In this document: positions 39,153 to 49,700 of the stretch, one piece after another
How positions within the stretch are numbered: the first letter of the stretch is position 1
Layout: each line of letters starts with the position of its first letter
Origin: Endozoicomonas numazuensis
Lineage (GTDB): Bacteria; Pseudomonadota; Gammaproteobacteria; Pseudomonadales; Endozoicomonadaceae
Direction: 5' to 3'
DNA: 64,000 nucleotides
Assembly: GCF_000722635.1 (NCBI RefSeq)
Contig: NZ_JOKH01000010.1
Location: 1-64,000 of the forward strand
The notes under the pieces: generated by a model
What the model was told of the DNA's origin: nothing
Database searches by the model: none
The model's input: the letters and a program-made list of their open reading frames with translations, nothing else
Position numbers and translations under genes: made by a program

Positions 39153-39479
39153 ATGTTTAAGGGCGGTATGGGTAACCTGATGAAACAGGCCCAGCAAATG
39201 CAGGAAGACATGCAGCGTATCCAGGAAGAACTGGCTAATGCTGAGGTCTCTGGTGAATCTGGTGCAGGCCTGGTGAAAGTGGTTATGACCGGTCGTCATG
39301 ATGTCAAGCGAGTGGATATTGATCCCAGCCTGATGGAAGAAGACAAGGAAATGCTGGAAGATCTGCTGGCTGCTGCTGTTAATGATGCAGTGCGTAAAGT
39401 GGAAGAAAACAGCAAGGATAAAATGAGTGGCCTGACCTCGGGCATGGGACTTCCTCCCGGTTTCAAAATGCCTTTCTAA
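39153..39479 (+). CDS. ybaB: Nucleoid-associated protein YbaB/EbfC
   Basis: 108 residues with AAGGAG before the [31 protein letters not shown] and the [16 protein letters not shown] tail are diagnostic. A small dimeric DNA-binding protein, conserved between dnaX and recR as here. Confidence 0.95.
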   Translation: MFKGGMGNLMKQAQQMQEDMQRIQEELANAEVSGESGAGLVKVVMTGRHDVKRVDIDPSLMEEDKEMLEDLLAAAVNDAVRKVEENSKDKMSGLTSGMGLPPGFKMPF

Positions 39480-39599
39480 ATATTCATGGTTTCATGAGCT
39501 ATATACCCAAAGGCGATGGGGATAGCTATCAATCGATAGTCGTTTGATTTCAGGGCTTATCCATCCTGGGTGTGCCCTGTCAGGAGTTTGAGTGCATCT

Positions 39600-40199
39600 A
39601 TGTTCAGTCCTCTAATCAAGGAATTGATGGAATCCCTGCGTTGTCTGCCCGGGGTGGGTCCCAGATCATCTCAGCGAATGGCTTTGCATCTGCTTGAAAA
39701 AGATCGGGATGGAGCACTTCGTCTGGCAAAAGCATTGATCGAAGCGGCAGAAGGAGTGGGGCGTTGTCATTCCTGCAGGACGTTATGTGAGAGTCAATTG
39801 TGTGATATTTGCAGTCACCCTGGTCGAGAAAAAGCAACACTCTGTGTGGTAGAAACCCCCTCGGATGTAATGGCTCTGGAGCAGGCTGGCGGTTTTTCTG
39901 GCCGCTACTTTGTTCTGATGGGGCACCTGTCCCCTATCGATGGTATTGGGCCTGACGACATTGGGATTACCGACTTGTTGGATAGAGTCGCTGAAGACAA
40001 GGTTAAAGAAGTGATTCTTGCTACAAACCCCACTGTTGAGGGTGAGGCAACGGCGCATTATATTGCAGAAGAACTCAAGAGTATGGGCGTAGAAGCCAGC
40101 CGGATAGCCCATGGTGTGCCGCTGGGTGGTGAGCTGGAATATGTCGATGGAGGCACACTGGCTCACGCATTGGCAGGCCGGCGTAAGCTTGAACTCTGA
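39600..40199 (+). CDS. recR: Recombination protein RecR
   Basis: 199 residues from ATG 39600. Helix-hairpin-helix ([17 protein letters not shown]), Cys4 zinc finger ([16 protein letters not shown]), Toprim domain ([17 protein letters not shown]) and the Walker-like tail are complete. Works with RecF and RecO in single-strand gap repair. A start at 39570 is not needed for the family N-terminus. Confidence 0.94.
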   Translation: MFSPLIKELMESLRCLPGVGPRSSQRMALHLLEKDRDGALRLAKALIEAAEGVGRCHSCRTLCESQLCDICSHPGREKATLCVVETPSDVMALEQAGGFSGRYFVLMGHLSPIDGIGPDDIGITDLLDRVAEDKVKEVILATNPTVEGEATAHYIAEELKSMGVEASRIAHGVPLGGELEYVDGGTLAHALAGRRKLEL

Positions 40200-40222
40200 G
40201 ATTTTGCTTTAGACGCTATGGA

Positions 40223-41134
40223 TTACTGAGGGCAAAAGTATTGAATGCGTTTAACGTTGCCCGTGGTTTTCTCTTCTCCTTTTCGTGTTCGGGTGTATTG
40301 GTCGGCACTCATCCAGTCAATGGTTTTCTGGGTGCCCGTCACTGAGTCTGGGAAATAAGTGTTGATATAGAGCGTGAAGCCGCCATTATCGGTTCCAAAA
40401 GCGGTTTGCCAGCTTGGGTCGTTGTCCAGCTGTACCCGATAGAAGCAATCCCGGCTGAAGCTACTTGCCTGAAGCTTTCCGTCCTTGGCTTCTTCAATCA
40501 CTTTCTTGGTCGAGTCATGATCAGGAAATTCCTTCCATTCAACGTTCTGACACTGACTGAGTATGGTGTTGGTGCGCACTGTGCTGGGTAGCCCATCCGC
40601 TTTCTGAACAACGGTGGTATTTTTTCTGTCGGACTGAATGTTGGCCTTCAATACGGTTTTAAGACTGTCGAAGTCTTTGGGAATGAGTTCAAGCTGGGTT
40701 TTGTCGTAGCTGGTGGGCAGGTAATTGTAAAATGCCTGTTCCTCGTTGATCCAGTGGAAACAGTCAAGATTAAAGCTGCTGTTTCTATTGAGGTCTACTT
40801 TTTCAGGGGTAGAGGGGCACCATCTGCGAATGGTTTCAAAGCCAAGGGGTTGTTCACTTGTGCTTCTGCTGCTTTCTATGATTAACGAGTTTTTCTGGGC
40901 GGCAGCAATTTTAAGTACATAGGCCTCGGCATTTTCCAGGCTGCCATAGGGGGTAAGTAAAAGAGCATCTTTGTTGACGGCCGCTGCGAAGAACCAGGTT
41001 TGGTCTAACTCCACCTGATAGCGACACTGAGGGTTGAAATCCTCCGGGGTGTTGGTAGCAATTTCTACCCAGGGAGATTCGTGAGGCATCCAAGCAGCAA
41101 AAAAACCAATAATTGTCGATAAACCAGCAGCCAT
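40223..41134 (-). CDS. Exported protein with three Cys-bounded repeats, unknown function
   Basis: 303 residues. A short hydrophobic N-terminus (AAGLSTIIGFFAAWM) may be a signal or anchor. The rest falls into three units of about 80-95 residues, each opening with Cys and closing with Cys: CRYQVELDQTWFFAA...IRRWCP, CFHWINEEQAFYNYLP...ILSQCQ and CFYRVQLDNDPSWQTA...IQYFCP. The first and third are clearly alike; the middle is weaker. The pattern suggests disulfide-closed periplasmic or surface domains. It lies 68 bp downstream of the PagL-like gene on the same strand. No family recognised. Confidence 0.7.
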   Translation of the reverse strand: MAAGLSTIIGFFAAWMPHESPWVEIATNTPEDFNPQCRYQVELDQTWFFAAAVNKDALLLTPYGSLENAEAYVLKIAAAQKNSLIIESSRSTSEQPLGFETIRRWCPSTPEKVDLNRNSSFNLDCFHWINEEQAFYNYLPTSYDKTQLELIPKDFDSLKTVLKANIQSDRKNTTVVQKADGLPSTVRTNTILSQCQNVEWKEFPDHDSTKKVIEEAKDGKLQASSFSRDCFYRVQLDNDPSWQTAFGTDNGGFTLYINTYFPDSVTGTQKTIDWMSADQYTRTRKGEEKTTGNVKRIQYFCPQ

Positions 41135-41202
41135 AGGGATACACCAGAACTTCGTGATGTATCCATTCTAGCTACTGATTCAGAATGCTGCTGACTGAGT
41201 GG

Positions 41203-41811
41203 CTACCAGTTGTAGCCAAGTGTGATCACATGAAAATCAACGGATTCATTCAAGCTTTGGGTTCCGGCATTGGAGTAATGATACCAGCCGTAGCTGATTT
41301 CATATTGCTGATCGGAACCGAATTCAACCCCGGCCATGGCCCGAATCTCAAATTGCCAGTGGCCGCCCATGTTAATGGGGGATTTCTTCTCTTTTTCAAG
41401 GTCTTTTTCAGACAAATAGGCCGCCCCAACGCCTAAATCTATAAACGGATGAAAGCTGGCATTGGGAAGAAATGCCATTCTTAATACCGGAGAAAAGCTG
41501 ATTGCAGTCGCTTTATCTTTGCCATCGGGGCTGGGATTGTCTTTTGCCGTAAGATTGCTTTTCCAGGAGCTGGCAGCCAATTCGAAATAACTGCTCAGCA
41601 ACAGGCTTTCTGATTGATAAAAATGTTTTTTCCAGTCCCAGGTAATGCCCAGACGCAGGTTGGTGTAGTCCGCAGAGCGACCTGATATAACAGCAAGGTA
41701 CTGGCCATAGGTTACATTGACGCCATCAGGAACAAGGTCTTCTGCTTGAGTGGTCTGTGTCTGGATCAACAGCATGGTTGATAAGCACAGGCTGGCAAAC
41801 GCTCTATTCAT
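41203..41811 (-). CDS. pagL: PagL-type lipid A 3-O-deacylase
   Basis: 202 residues from ATG 41811, with GGGGGAAG upstream. The N-terminus MNRAFASLCLSTMLLIQTQ is a signal peptide. The rest is an outer-membrane beta barrel with strands of alternating residues. The catalytic His-x-Ser is in YHYSNAG near the C-terminus, and the last residue is aromatic (LGYNW). PagL removes the 3-O acyl chain from lipid A, lowering host recognition. The usual NPG after SNAG is replaced by TQSLN. Confidence 0.83.
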   Translation of the reverse strand: MNRAFASLCLSTMLLIQTQTTQAEDLVPDGVNVTYGQYLAVISGRSADYTNLRLGITWDWKKHFYQSESLLLSSYFELAASSWKSNLTAKDNPSPDGKDKATAISFSPVLRMAFLPNASFHPFIDLGVGAAYLSEKDLEKEKKSPINMGGHWQFEIRAMAGVEFGSDQQYEISYGWYHYSNAGTQSLNESVDFHVITLGYNW

Positions 41812-42021
41812 ACACTTCCCCCTGGATATTATTATCTTGGTGGCGTCCATGCATTGGGTATCGCTCAACAAAGTCGGAACTTTATAAGAGATTGCCAAAT
41901 AGACTATTGCCAGACAGGGGGCTTGGTAGAATGGCGTGATCGATTACAGCCTGGTTATGGCTGTAGATAGAAATAGTATCGGAGAGTAATGAATAGGGAT
42001 GATTATGAGGAGAACAGGTCG

Positions 42022-42042
42022 CAGTGCTGTTAGGCAGCACTG
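42022..42042. repeat. Perfect hairpin over the kpsS stop codon
   Basis: CAGTGCTG (42022-42029), loop TTAGG, CAGCACTG (42035-42042). It spans the kpsS stop. No T-run follows on the minus strand. Confidence 0.6.
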
Positions 42043-43319
42043 CTGTATGGAGATGATGTTGAAGGGGCGACAGTGGAGGGGGAGTGAGTGTCTTGCTCAG
42101 AGTGTTGAGTGATTGAAATTGGTTTCAGGTGTGCTTCGTAAAAAGCAAGACTGTTTTTGCATGTGAGATCATAGTATTTAAAAAAACTGCCGTTGATCTG
42201 TGTTTTCTGAAACAGGAAAGTATGCAGCTGTTTAAACAAATGACGGTCTACAGGTTGAGGGTTGCTCCAGAAGGACTTCAGTGACCCCTGGTGAGTAATG
42301 CCTTCAATGTCATAAAAGGCTCTGCCCATAACCTTGGTGGGTAAGTGATGCAGTAATGCCGAGATCCCCACCGTACTGTTTACCGTGATGACTCCGCAGG
42401 TATGATGATACAAGTCGGGTAGTGGGATGTCATGACAATAAAGAACCCTGTCCTGAATCCCCAGCTGTGTAGCCAGCGATTCAATGAACTGACCGTAATC
42501 GGTGTAACCCCTGTCCATAGGGTGGTGCTTCAGGCAGAGAATTTTATCGGAATCGGCATACTTCCAGAACGAGGTCATTACCTCCTGAATAAAGGCTTTT
42601 ACCGATTCATAAGGTGAGTGAAAAATCATCTGGGAGTCATCGTGAACTTGTAACGGGACCAGATAGAATCGCTGATCAAACTCGTTATCCAGACGAAATT
42701 GCATTTGCTGATCGTAGCTTTTAAAAAGCCATTTTCTGGCAAAACCTCTTAGCCAGTAAAAACCTTCTTTAACTGGATGAGATGCTCTGTGGTGTCGGTA
42801 TTCTGAAAACTCGTCCCTGAAGAAACAACTGGCCCAATAATAAAAAGCAGCGTAGACAGTCCTTCGCTTCATTGTACCGCCTATGGACTGACTGGATTTA
42901 GCAGAGCAAGGGGTTACTTTTTCCAGCTTTTCACGATTAAGCGCCATCTGGCTCAACGAATTAACGCCTTGGGGTTCCAAGGTGATGGTATCAGGTCTTA
43001 AATAACCTTCTTCGAACACACAGAATTTTACCCCGAGTGCATCACAAACCGGTTTGGCGGTTCTGTGATAATAACGGCAATCTCCCATGAGAAAGACCGC
43101 TTCGATAGAATGTTTAATGAGGTATTGTTTGAGAAATGCAGCCCAGTCAGCGGGCTTACCCTTATACTGGGTTTGAACATGGGCCCATGAAAAAAGCCGG
43201 TCGCCCCCATTAAAGTTGATTTTATGAGTAGTGTAACCGGCCTTTGAGAAGGTGCGTGCCAACTGCTTGAAAAACGGTCCCAGTGGACCCTGCAAAAAAA
43301 GTACAGCGGATTCAGTCAT
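42030..43319 (-). CDS. kpsS: Capsule polysaccharide Kdo-linker protein KpsS
   Basis: 429 residues of the capsule-synthesis family. The opening VLFLQGPLGPFFKQLARTFSKAGYTTHKINFNGGD and FMGDCRYYHRTAK are typical. Further marks are FEEGYLRPD and the C-terminal IPLPDLYHHTCGVITVNSTVG. KpsS adds the first Kdo of the poly-Kdo linker to phosphatidylglycerol in ABC-transporter-dependent (group 2/3) capsules. It is the last gene of the minus-strand capsule run, after kpsC. Confidence 0.9.
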   Translation of the reverse strand: MTESAVLFLQGPLGPFFKQLARTFSKAGYTTHKINFNGGDRLFSWAHVQTQYKGKPADWAAFLKQYLIKHSIEAVFLMGDCRYYHRTAKPVCDALGVKFCVFEEGYLRPDTITLEPQGVNSLSQMALNREKLEKVTPCSAKSSQSIGGTMKRRTVYAAFYYWASCFFRDEFSEYRHHRASHPVKEGFYWLRGFARKWLFKSYDQQMQFRLDNEFDQRFYLVPLQVHDDSQMIFHSPYESVKAFIQEVMTSFWKYADSDKILCLKHHPMDRGYTDYGQFIESLATQLGIQDRVLYCHDIPLPDLYHHTCGVITVNSTVGISALLHHLPTKVMGRAFYDIEGITHQGSLKSFWSNPQPVDRHLFKQLHTFLFQKTQINGSFFKYYDLTCKNSLAFYEAHLKPISITQHSEQDTHSPSTVAPSTSSPYSSAA

Positions 43320-43414
43320 AGCCTGAGCATGGTCCCTGTGCTTGACCTTAGTCGTTCATCTATAGTCGTGTAATGTGCAGATTTTAGCATAATTGATTAT
43401 AAATCTATAATCGA

Positions 43415-43448
43415 GTGGGTAGTGGGTAGTGGGTAGTGGGTAGTGGGA
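43415..43448. repeat. Heptanucleotide tandem repeat between kpsC and kpsS
   Basis: GTGGGTA repeated four times in a row, then a partial unit GTGGGA. It lies about 95 bp upstream of the kpsS start, between the kpsC stop and kpsS. Copy-number change would alter the spacing in the kpsS leader. Confidence 0.9.
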
Positions 43449-43488
43449 GAGTCGGCGTATAAAATAATGAATTGAGTAAGTGAGTGCT

Positions 43489-45558
43489 CTAATGTCTAAA
43501 AGCTTCGAGCAGGTATCGGGCTTTGCGAAGGTTACGATCCAGCCAGTTACTGGATGTTTTTTTACCCCTTGTACGGGTGGACTGAATCAATCGAATAACC
43601 CTCTCAGGTGTTGTATATCGTCTGGTTTTCCAATTGATATAGGTGGGGTAATAGCAATGAGCAAAGTAAATCAATTCATCTAAGGTTCGTTTGCGATGAC
43701 GCCTCAGACAGGTTAAATGGTCAATAGTAATCCCCCAGCCTGCATAGAACGGCTGGCCCCAGCAATGGACCGTTTTCTCAAGTGTCAAGGCTTCAAAACC
43801 TGCCAGAGATGTCATTACGTGCAACTCATCGCATTGTTCAATACAGTCAAAAATATCACCATCAGTGACCACATGATCAACCCAATTCAAAGCGGTATTT
43901 TCAGGAATATGCCCCTCTCTCCCTGCTAAAAGCACATCAGGGTGAGGCTTGTACACAATGAATGCATCAGGTGCATAAGCCCTAACTGCCTGAATCAGTT
44001 CAAGGTTGGAGGAGAGCTCAGGACTCCCCCATTGAATGGAAGCATCGCTGTCCACCTGACCCGTAATCAGTATTTTTCGTTGATCGCACCTACAAGCTTT
44101 AAATAGACTTTGTTGAGAACCTTGAAGGTTGTACTTGCTGATTCGCTGATCTCTTAATGTTTTACGTAAAGCCGTTGCTCGAGCTAATTGCTGTTTGTCC
44201 AGATCAATAGAATTGATCGCTGTCTCAAGATCAGAGGGACGTGAGGCATCAAAATAGATACCGCTCTGATCCAAAATTAAAGAACTGGGCCTGCGAAGTT
44301 CTGCACCAAGGCCTACTGAGCGAATAAAGGCATCTTCCGCTCTAAACAGTTGAATGTGTGGTTCAGGCTTGTAGTCATGATGTTTGGCACCCCAAATCAG
44401 AATACCATCCCCAGGTTTTACCCTTGCTTCAGCTTGCTGCAGTGATTTCACAAACAGAATTTTTTCTGAAATAGCCTGGGTAAAGCTCTTCAGAAACGCT
44501 CGTTTCCAGAGGCTGAAGCCTACAGCATAAAGCGTATTAACCGGTTGGTTTCGTAACGCTCTCTGCAGAGGGATAAGTTCGAGAATATCTTCAAGTTCAC
44601 AGCGTTCAAATGTTTCCGGGTCAATATAACGGGTGTATTTCAGGCAGGCGGCTGCAAAGAGACTCTCAATAGTATGCGTTTGTTGTCTACGAGGGCAGGG
44701 AACCCGGTCGTCAGTTAACCCCCAGCCACTATAAAAAGGTACACCAAAGCAAACGACGGGTTTATTGTGCCAGAGTGCTTCAAACCCCAGTTGAGAGGTT
44801 ACCACATAGACTTTTTCAAAATAGGGGAAAAGAGACTGAGCATTAACCCTGTCGGAAAGAATACGAATTCTTGGGTGATCTGGCAGATTGTTACCGAGGT
44901 AACCCTTTTTGGTACCCAGAACAACATCAGGATGAACTTTAACCCAGACTTCAGAATCAGGGTTCTCTGAAAGAGCAGCCTCTAGCATTTCCTTAAAGCT
45001 GGCGTCGTCTGCCAGACCAAATGTGACCGAACAGTCACCATAGGTTTGATCGACAACGAGCACTCTGGGCATTTCTGGTTCAAAAATTGATGAATCAGAA
45101 AGATTAGGCTCATGGTTATATTTACTGATCCTGTTACGGGTGATCTGATCCAGAAGATTGACTGAACGTTGTTCCAGTTCGGGCGTGAGCCAATCAGGCT
45201 TATTCAGCAAATCTTCGATGTCGGATGAGGCTGTAGCGTCGTAGTAGATGCCTTTTTTATCAACGATCAGTGAAAAGCGTTTATCACCCAGGGCAGGGTG
45301 GCCCAGGTAGCTGATAAAGCCATCTTCCAGGTGCCAATAGGGAATATTATGCTGACTTGCCAGTGCAATAGCTTTAGTCGTGTTGGGCTTCTTCCCCCAG
45401 CCAAGTACAACATGAGACGACTGGATCTTTGAATACGGCTTTTTCTGCTCTATCTGATTGCATTGTAAGAGAGCAGATAACTCAGTTGCTTTACTGATGC
45501 CGCGAGAAAGTGTGATAAAAGCCGGGTCTGTCATTGAAGAAGGCTGCAAGAAAGTCAC
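43489..45558 (-). CDS. kpsC: Capsule polysaccharide Kdo transferase KpsC
   Basis: 689 residues made of two related halves. Each half carries an ...VLGWG/ILIWGAKH opening, a FIRSVGLGAEL-like or FISYLGHPALG motif, VYVVTSQLGFEALWHNKPVVCFG or LHVMTSLAGFEALTLEKTVHCWG, and a closing FYSGWGLTDD or FYAGWGITID. In the family the halves are two retaining beta-Kdo transferases that alternate to build the poly-Kdo linker. The start may be GTG 45558 or ATG 45534. The kpsM/T/E/D transporter genes are not in the window. Confidence 0.92.
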   Translation of the reverse strand: MTFLQPSSMTDPAFITLSRGISKATELSALLQCNQIEQKKPYSKIQSSHVVLGWGKKPNTTKAIALASQHNIPYWHLEDGFISYLGHPALGDKRFSLIVDKKGIYYDATASSDIEDLLNKPDWLTPELEQRSVNLLDQITRNRISKYNHEPNLSDSSIFEPEMPRVLVVDQTYGDCSVTFGLADDASFKEMLEAALSENPDSEVWVKVHPDVVLGTKKGYLGNNLPDHPRIRILSDRVNAQSLFPYFEKVYVVTSQLGFEALWHNKPVVCFGVPFYSGWGLTDDRVPCPRRQQTHTIESLFAAACLKYTRYIDPETFERCELEDILELIPLQRALRNQPVNTLYAVGFSLWKRAFLKSFTQAISEKILFVKSLQQAEARVKPGDGILIWGAKHHDYKPEPHIQLFRAEDAFIRSVGLGAELRRPSSLILDQSGIYFDASRPSDLETAINSIDLDKQQLARATALRKTLRDQRISKYNLQGSQQSLFKACRCDQRKILITGQVDSDASIQWGSPELSSNLELIQAVRAYAPDAFIVYKPHPDVLLAGREGHIPENTALNWVDHVVTDGDIFDCIEQCDELHVMTSLAGFEALTLEKTVHCWGQPFYAGWGITIDHLTCLRRHRKRTLDELIYFAHCYYPTYINWKTRRYTTPERVIRLIQSTRTRGKKTSSNWLDRNLRKARYLLEAFRH

Positions 45559-45685
45559 TGATACTCGATAGAAATAAAATTAGAAGGCAGATGAATACTT
45601 TGTAAGGAGAAAGTAGGTACAGTATTGTCGAGATTGTCGAGAATTAGAGTGCGCATCACTAATATCGATCTATATCCCGAAGTGC

Positions 45686-46711
45686 TCAGACTGCTTGATT
45701 AAGAACGCGGCTTGAAGAGTCAATGTTCAAAATCATTCGGTTCGCATTGGTCAGTACATCCTGCTTATCCATGACCATAAGCTGTTCAATAGCCTCTACC
45801 CATGCATCTACCGTATCTTCAGCAATGAGGCCTGCATTGTTGTCCCTTATTTGATCAGATAAAGGGAAGCGAGAAGAGTATATTCCCACAGCGTTCTGGC
45901 GACAAATATCCAACATTTTAGTATGGGATCTGGACAGATTGAATGAGGTGTCCATTAAAGGAGCTAAACCAATATCCATGGTTCTGGTAGACGTCATGGT
46001 CAGATAGTCAGGCCAGGGCATGGGATGCAGAATCTGTATACGAGGAATACCTCTTGCCGCTTTATATAATGAATGATCTCCGATGAGTTCAAACCAGGTA
46101 TTCAGGTTACGTGACTGGACTTTTTGAATAACCTTCATTACAAACTTCCAATCCTCCCGGTGGGAGCTGCTACCGTGATAAAAGCATCGAATCAACGGCA
46201 GTTTTTCTTTGTCAATCTGGGAAGGGGAGAGGACCGCCTCTGCCGGTAACTGATATTTCTCTGCCAGATGAGTAGTGGAAACCCAGATTTTGTCACAAAC
46301 AGCTTCTAGCCGTGGCTTTGCCTTTTTGTACCATGAAGATAGACGCTTACGGTAAGGTTTTGGAAGAGTGTGATCCAGATGCGAACCCGGTATATCGTCG
46401 TCAATAAACCAGATGACGCCTGAGCACATTACGGAAGCATCTGTTAGGTGCTCTAAAATACTGAGAGGAACATCTCTGACCAGAACAATTAGACAGCCGG
46501 CTGTGATTGAAGCCGTTACCTGTGACAGACAGTCATCTCGGCTAACATCAATCTCTGTATATTTCTGAACCTGATGACTTCTGTTTCGAAAATAGAAATC
46601 AACCGTTGGAGAAATAGATTTGCCGATAATAACCACTTCTCCGTTCCACTTTGCAGAATATTGTTTTGATGCAGTGAAAAGAATTGGTTTGGATCTGAAT
46701 CTGATTAGCAT
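45686..46711 (-). CDS. Glycosyltransferase, GT4-like
   Basis: 341 residues. The C-terminal half carries the nucleotide-sugar end of a GT-B transferase: CFYHGSSSHREDWKFVMKVI, WFELIGDHSLYK, PWPDYLTMTSTRTMDIGLAPLMDTSFNLSRSHTKMLDICRQNAVGIYS. The N-terminal half is weak. ATG lies 3 bp after the stop of the larger glycosyltransferase upstream, so the two are coupled. Probably builds the capsule or another surface glycan; donor and linkage unknown. Confidence 0.75.
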   Translation of the reverse strand: MLIRFRSKPILFTASKQYSAKWNGEVVIIGKSISPTVDFYFRNRSHQVQKYTEIDVSRDDCLSQVTASITAGCLIVLVRDVPLSILEHLTDASVMCSGVIWFIDDDIPGSHLDHTLPKPYRKRLSSWYKKAKPRLEAVCDKIWVSTTHLAEKYQLPAEAVLSPSQIDKEKLPLIRCFYHGSSSHREDWKFVMKVIQKVQSRNLNTWFELIGDHSLYKAARGIPRIQILHPMPWPDYLTMTSTRTMDIGLAPLMDTSFNLSRSHTKMLDICRQNAVGIYSSRFPLSDQIRDNNAGLIAEDTVDAWVEAIEQLMVMDKQDVLTNANRMILNIDSSSRVLNQAV

Positions 46712-46714
46712 AGA

Positions 46715-49700
46715 TTAGATTCTAAGAGAGAAGTCTTCTTTTGTATGAGTCAGGTTAGGGTTATAGAAAGGATCTGATTCTATTTTTCCTTTCCATTTTT
46801 TTTGCATGAAAGCAAATTCTTTTTCGAATCGAGCTTTCTTTTCAGGCGTATCATCCAGTCCACGGCTAATGGATTCATGATGATAGAGTTCTGCGTAGGG
46901 CGTCCATAGGTTTCTATAACCTGCTTCACGGACTTTAAGGCATAGGTCTACATCATTCAGAGCGACGACCAGGTTATTTTCATCCAGTCCCTCCACTTCA
47001 AGAAAGATGTCTTTTCTCAATAGAAGTACTGCAGCAGTAACAGCAGATAAGGTCTGAACACAGTTTAATCGGTTAAAGTAACCAGAATCAGTTCGCTTGA
47101 AATGCTTATGCGAATGCCCGGCAACTCCACCAAGCCCGCAGATTACCCCTCCATGCTGTAGAGTGTCGTTAGCGTAGTACAGCTTGGCTCCAACACATCC
47201 GATTTCAGGTCTTATTGCATGCGAGACCATTTCAGTTAGCCAGTCACCTGAGATGACTTCAATATCATTATTGATCAGCCCAATTATACTGCCTTTAGCA
47301 TGCTTTACACCGAAGTTATTAATAGCTGAATAGTTAAAAGGGTAGTCATAAGCCAGCACTCTGACCTTGTCATTCAAGCTGATTTCATGAAAGTAACTCA
47401 GAGTTTTTAAACATTCACTCTGGTTGTCCAGCACTATGATTTCATAGTTTTGATAGCTGGTTTTAGACAGAATACTGTCGATACACTGTTTTAGAATATC
47501 GTAGCCATCACGTGTAGGAACCAGTAGGCTAACTAGAGGTTTATTCTCAGGTATTGGCCATTGAATGCGATAGTTTGCTTTTTCATTCTGATAGCTGATT
47601 TTAATGTTTTCTTTTTTCTGAGCAAAAAAATCAGATCTGCTCTTTTGGCCTGATTTTATCAGATCAGCATGTGAAAGATGGCTTTCTTTATTTTTTTTCT
47701 TATGAACTAAGATCTCTGGTATTCGAGCTATCTGGCTAGAGTCCAGGCTGTCAGAGGCACGTAATATCGCATCATAAATATATAAGCTCTCCAGATTTGT
47801 CCTGAAACCACCAATGGCTTTCAGCTGTTCTATTTTAAAAGTTACAAAATCAGAAATATAATCATCACTGTAAAATAAATCAGGATTCCAATCTGATTTA
47901 AAGTGAGGTTTAGAGCGTTTACCATCCTTATCAATTAGATCTTCATCTGTATAGAGGATTTGAATATCGGGTTCTCTCTGAATTTTATCCGCTAAAAATA
48001 ATAAACTATGTTTGGAAATAGTATCTCGAGAGTCAAGTATTGTTAGATAATCACTATCTGAATCAGAAATAAGATTATTAAGGCAAGCAGATAAATTACC
48101 ATTCCGTACTATATGTGGGAAGTAGTTTATTTCTTCATCCGTTAACTTGTTATAGAGCTTTGATAGCTTTTCAGTTTGATTATTATGAACAATAGAAAGT
48201 CGAAAATCCTTATAACTCTGATTTACAACTGCATCGATAACACTGCTTGATGGTTCATCAGATTCATGAAAAATTAAGGCTAGATCAAATTTTATCTTTT
48301 TTTTTAAGGAGTTCTGCTTTTCTACAATAAATTCAGAATTTTTTCTAAAAACTTCGTTAAGCTGAACCCATTCAGAATAGTTTTCTAATCTTCTGGAAAA
48401 AATGAAAAGCTCTTCATAACTTTTCAACAAATCTATATGACTTAGATTAGATGGAAGAGTACTCATTCTGACAGATTTGATTTTTTTAAGTATCAACTTA
48501 CGAGCATAATTTTTGGTAAGCTTTGAAAACTCTAGGACTTCAATGTTAAAACAACATGCTTCATCAGCAGGATCAAAGCGAATAGATCGGGCTGCTTCCG
48601 GGAAAAAGCAAACCTTTTTCATTAAAGCTCCGTTCTTAAGTGGCAGGTTTATAGCGGTCTCTTCAGACATCCCTGATCCATAATTGACATACAATTTGCC
48701 ATTCAAACGAGCCTTATCACTTTTTACTTTTACAGTAAGCATGTACCAGCCTTTGGGTAAGGCTCCATGGCGCTTAGCCATAAATCCAGGGTCACTGCCA
48801 ACTGCCTGCCAGTTAAACCTTGTAGATTCTGAAGGTTTAATATCAGAGCAAGGTAGTAGTGTGTATTCCAGCTTCCGGTCAACCCAGCGACCAATGACTC
48901 CTGTTTTCCTGCAGGCTTTACTCAAAAAACCAGGTTTTTTTTTGTTACTGTTGGAATACTCTGCCAACGCCAGCTGATATTGAATGTTCTGCATTTCACG
49001 TTTGACAGGCTCATAGAATCGATCCATGTCCTTACAAGGTTCATGGTTCATATCATGGGCCTTAAAAAAGCCATCTCGTCTCAATTCGTTTACCGTTGCC
49101 CTGCCACGGCGCTGTTTGCGGTTTTTGAATTCGTCAAATGACTTGATGACATAATGGTTAACGCGTAGTGGCTCCCAGTCCACGCTATCGCTAGAGCCAT
49201 GCCTGTTTTTTTCATAAAAAGAAAATGTACTTCCATTTGCTTTAACGTATTTTCCTCTTTTCAACTGAACTTTATGAGGGTTTAGCATTCTTTCACAATA
49301 CGCAGGCTTAAGCAGAGACTTGATATGCCGGTTTGTTCCGGTCTGCTGTCTGGCACGATGGGTAAAACGTTCAATAACAGGGTGATCTTCATACTCAATA
49401 TGACCAGAGGAGCCATAAATTGCCCAATTCAAAGCTATAGCCCCTACACTTTCATCCTTGAGCAAAGGTACTAGGTAAGGACGTATACTCATACCTTCTG
49501 AAGGAACTATAAATTCATCAGCATCAATGAACGCTAGTAAGTCCAGATCCTCACAATAATTACCAAGAATTTTATTGTAAGCTGGTAACTGAGGCCCTTT
49601 TCCATCAACAGTAGGAAATGGAATGCGAGTTATAAGACCTGCATCGTGTAGCTTAAGGAGTAGTTCTGTCGAGCCGTCATCACTGATGTTATCAGCAATG

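Noticed and set aside
42022-42042. Rho-independent terminator at the end of kpsS
   Set aside because: The stem is perfect but overlaps the stop codon and lacks a T-run.
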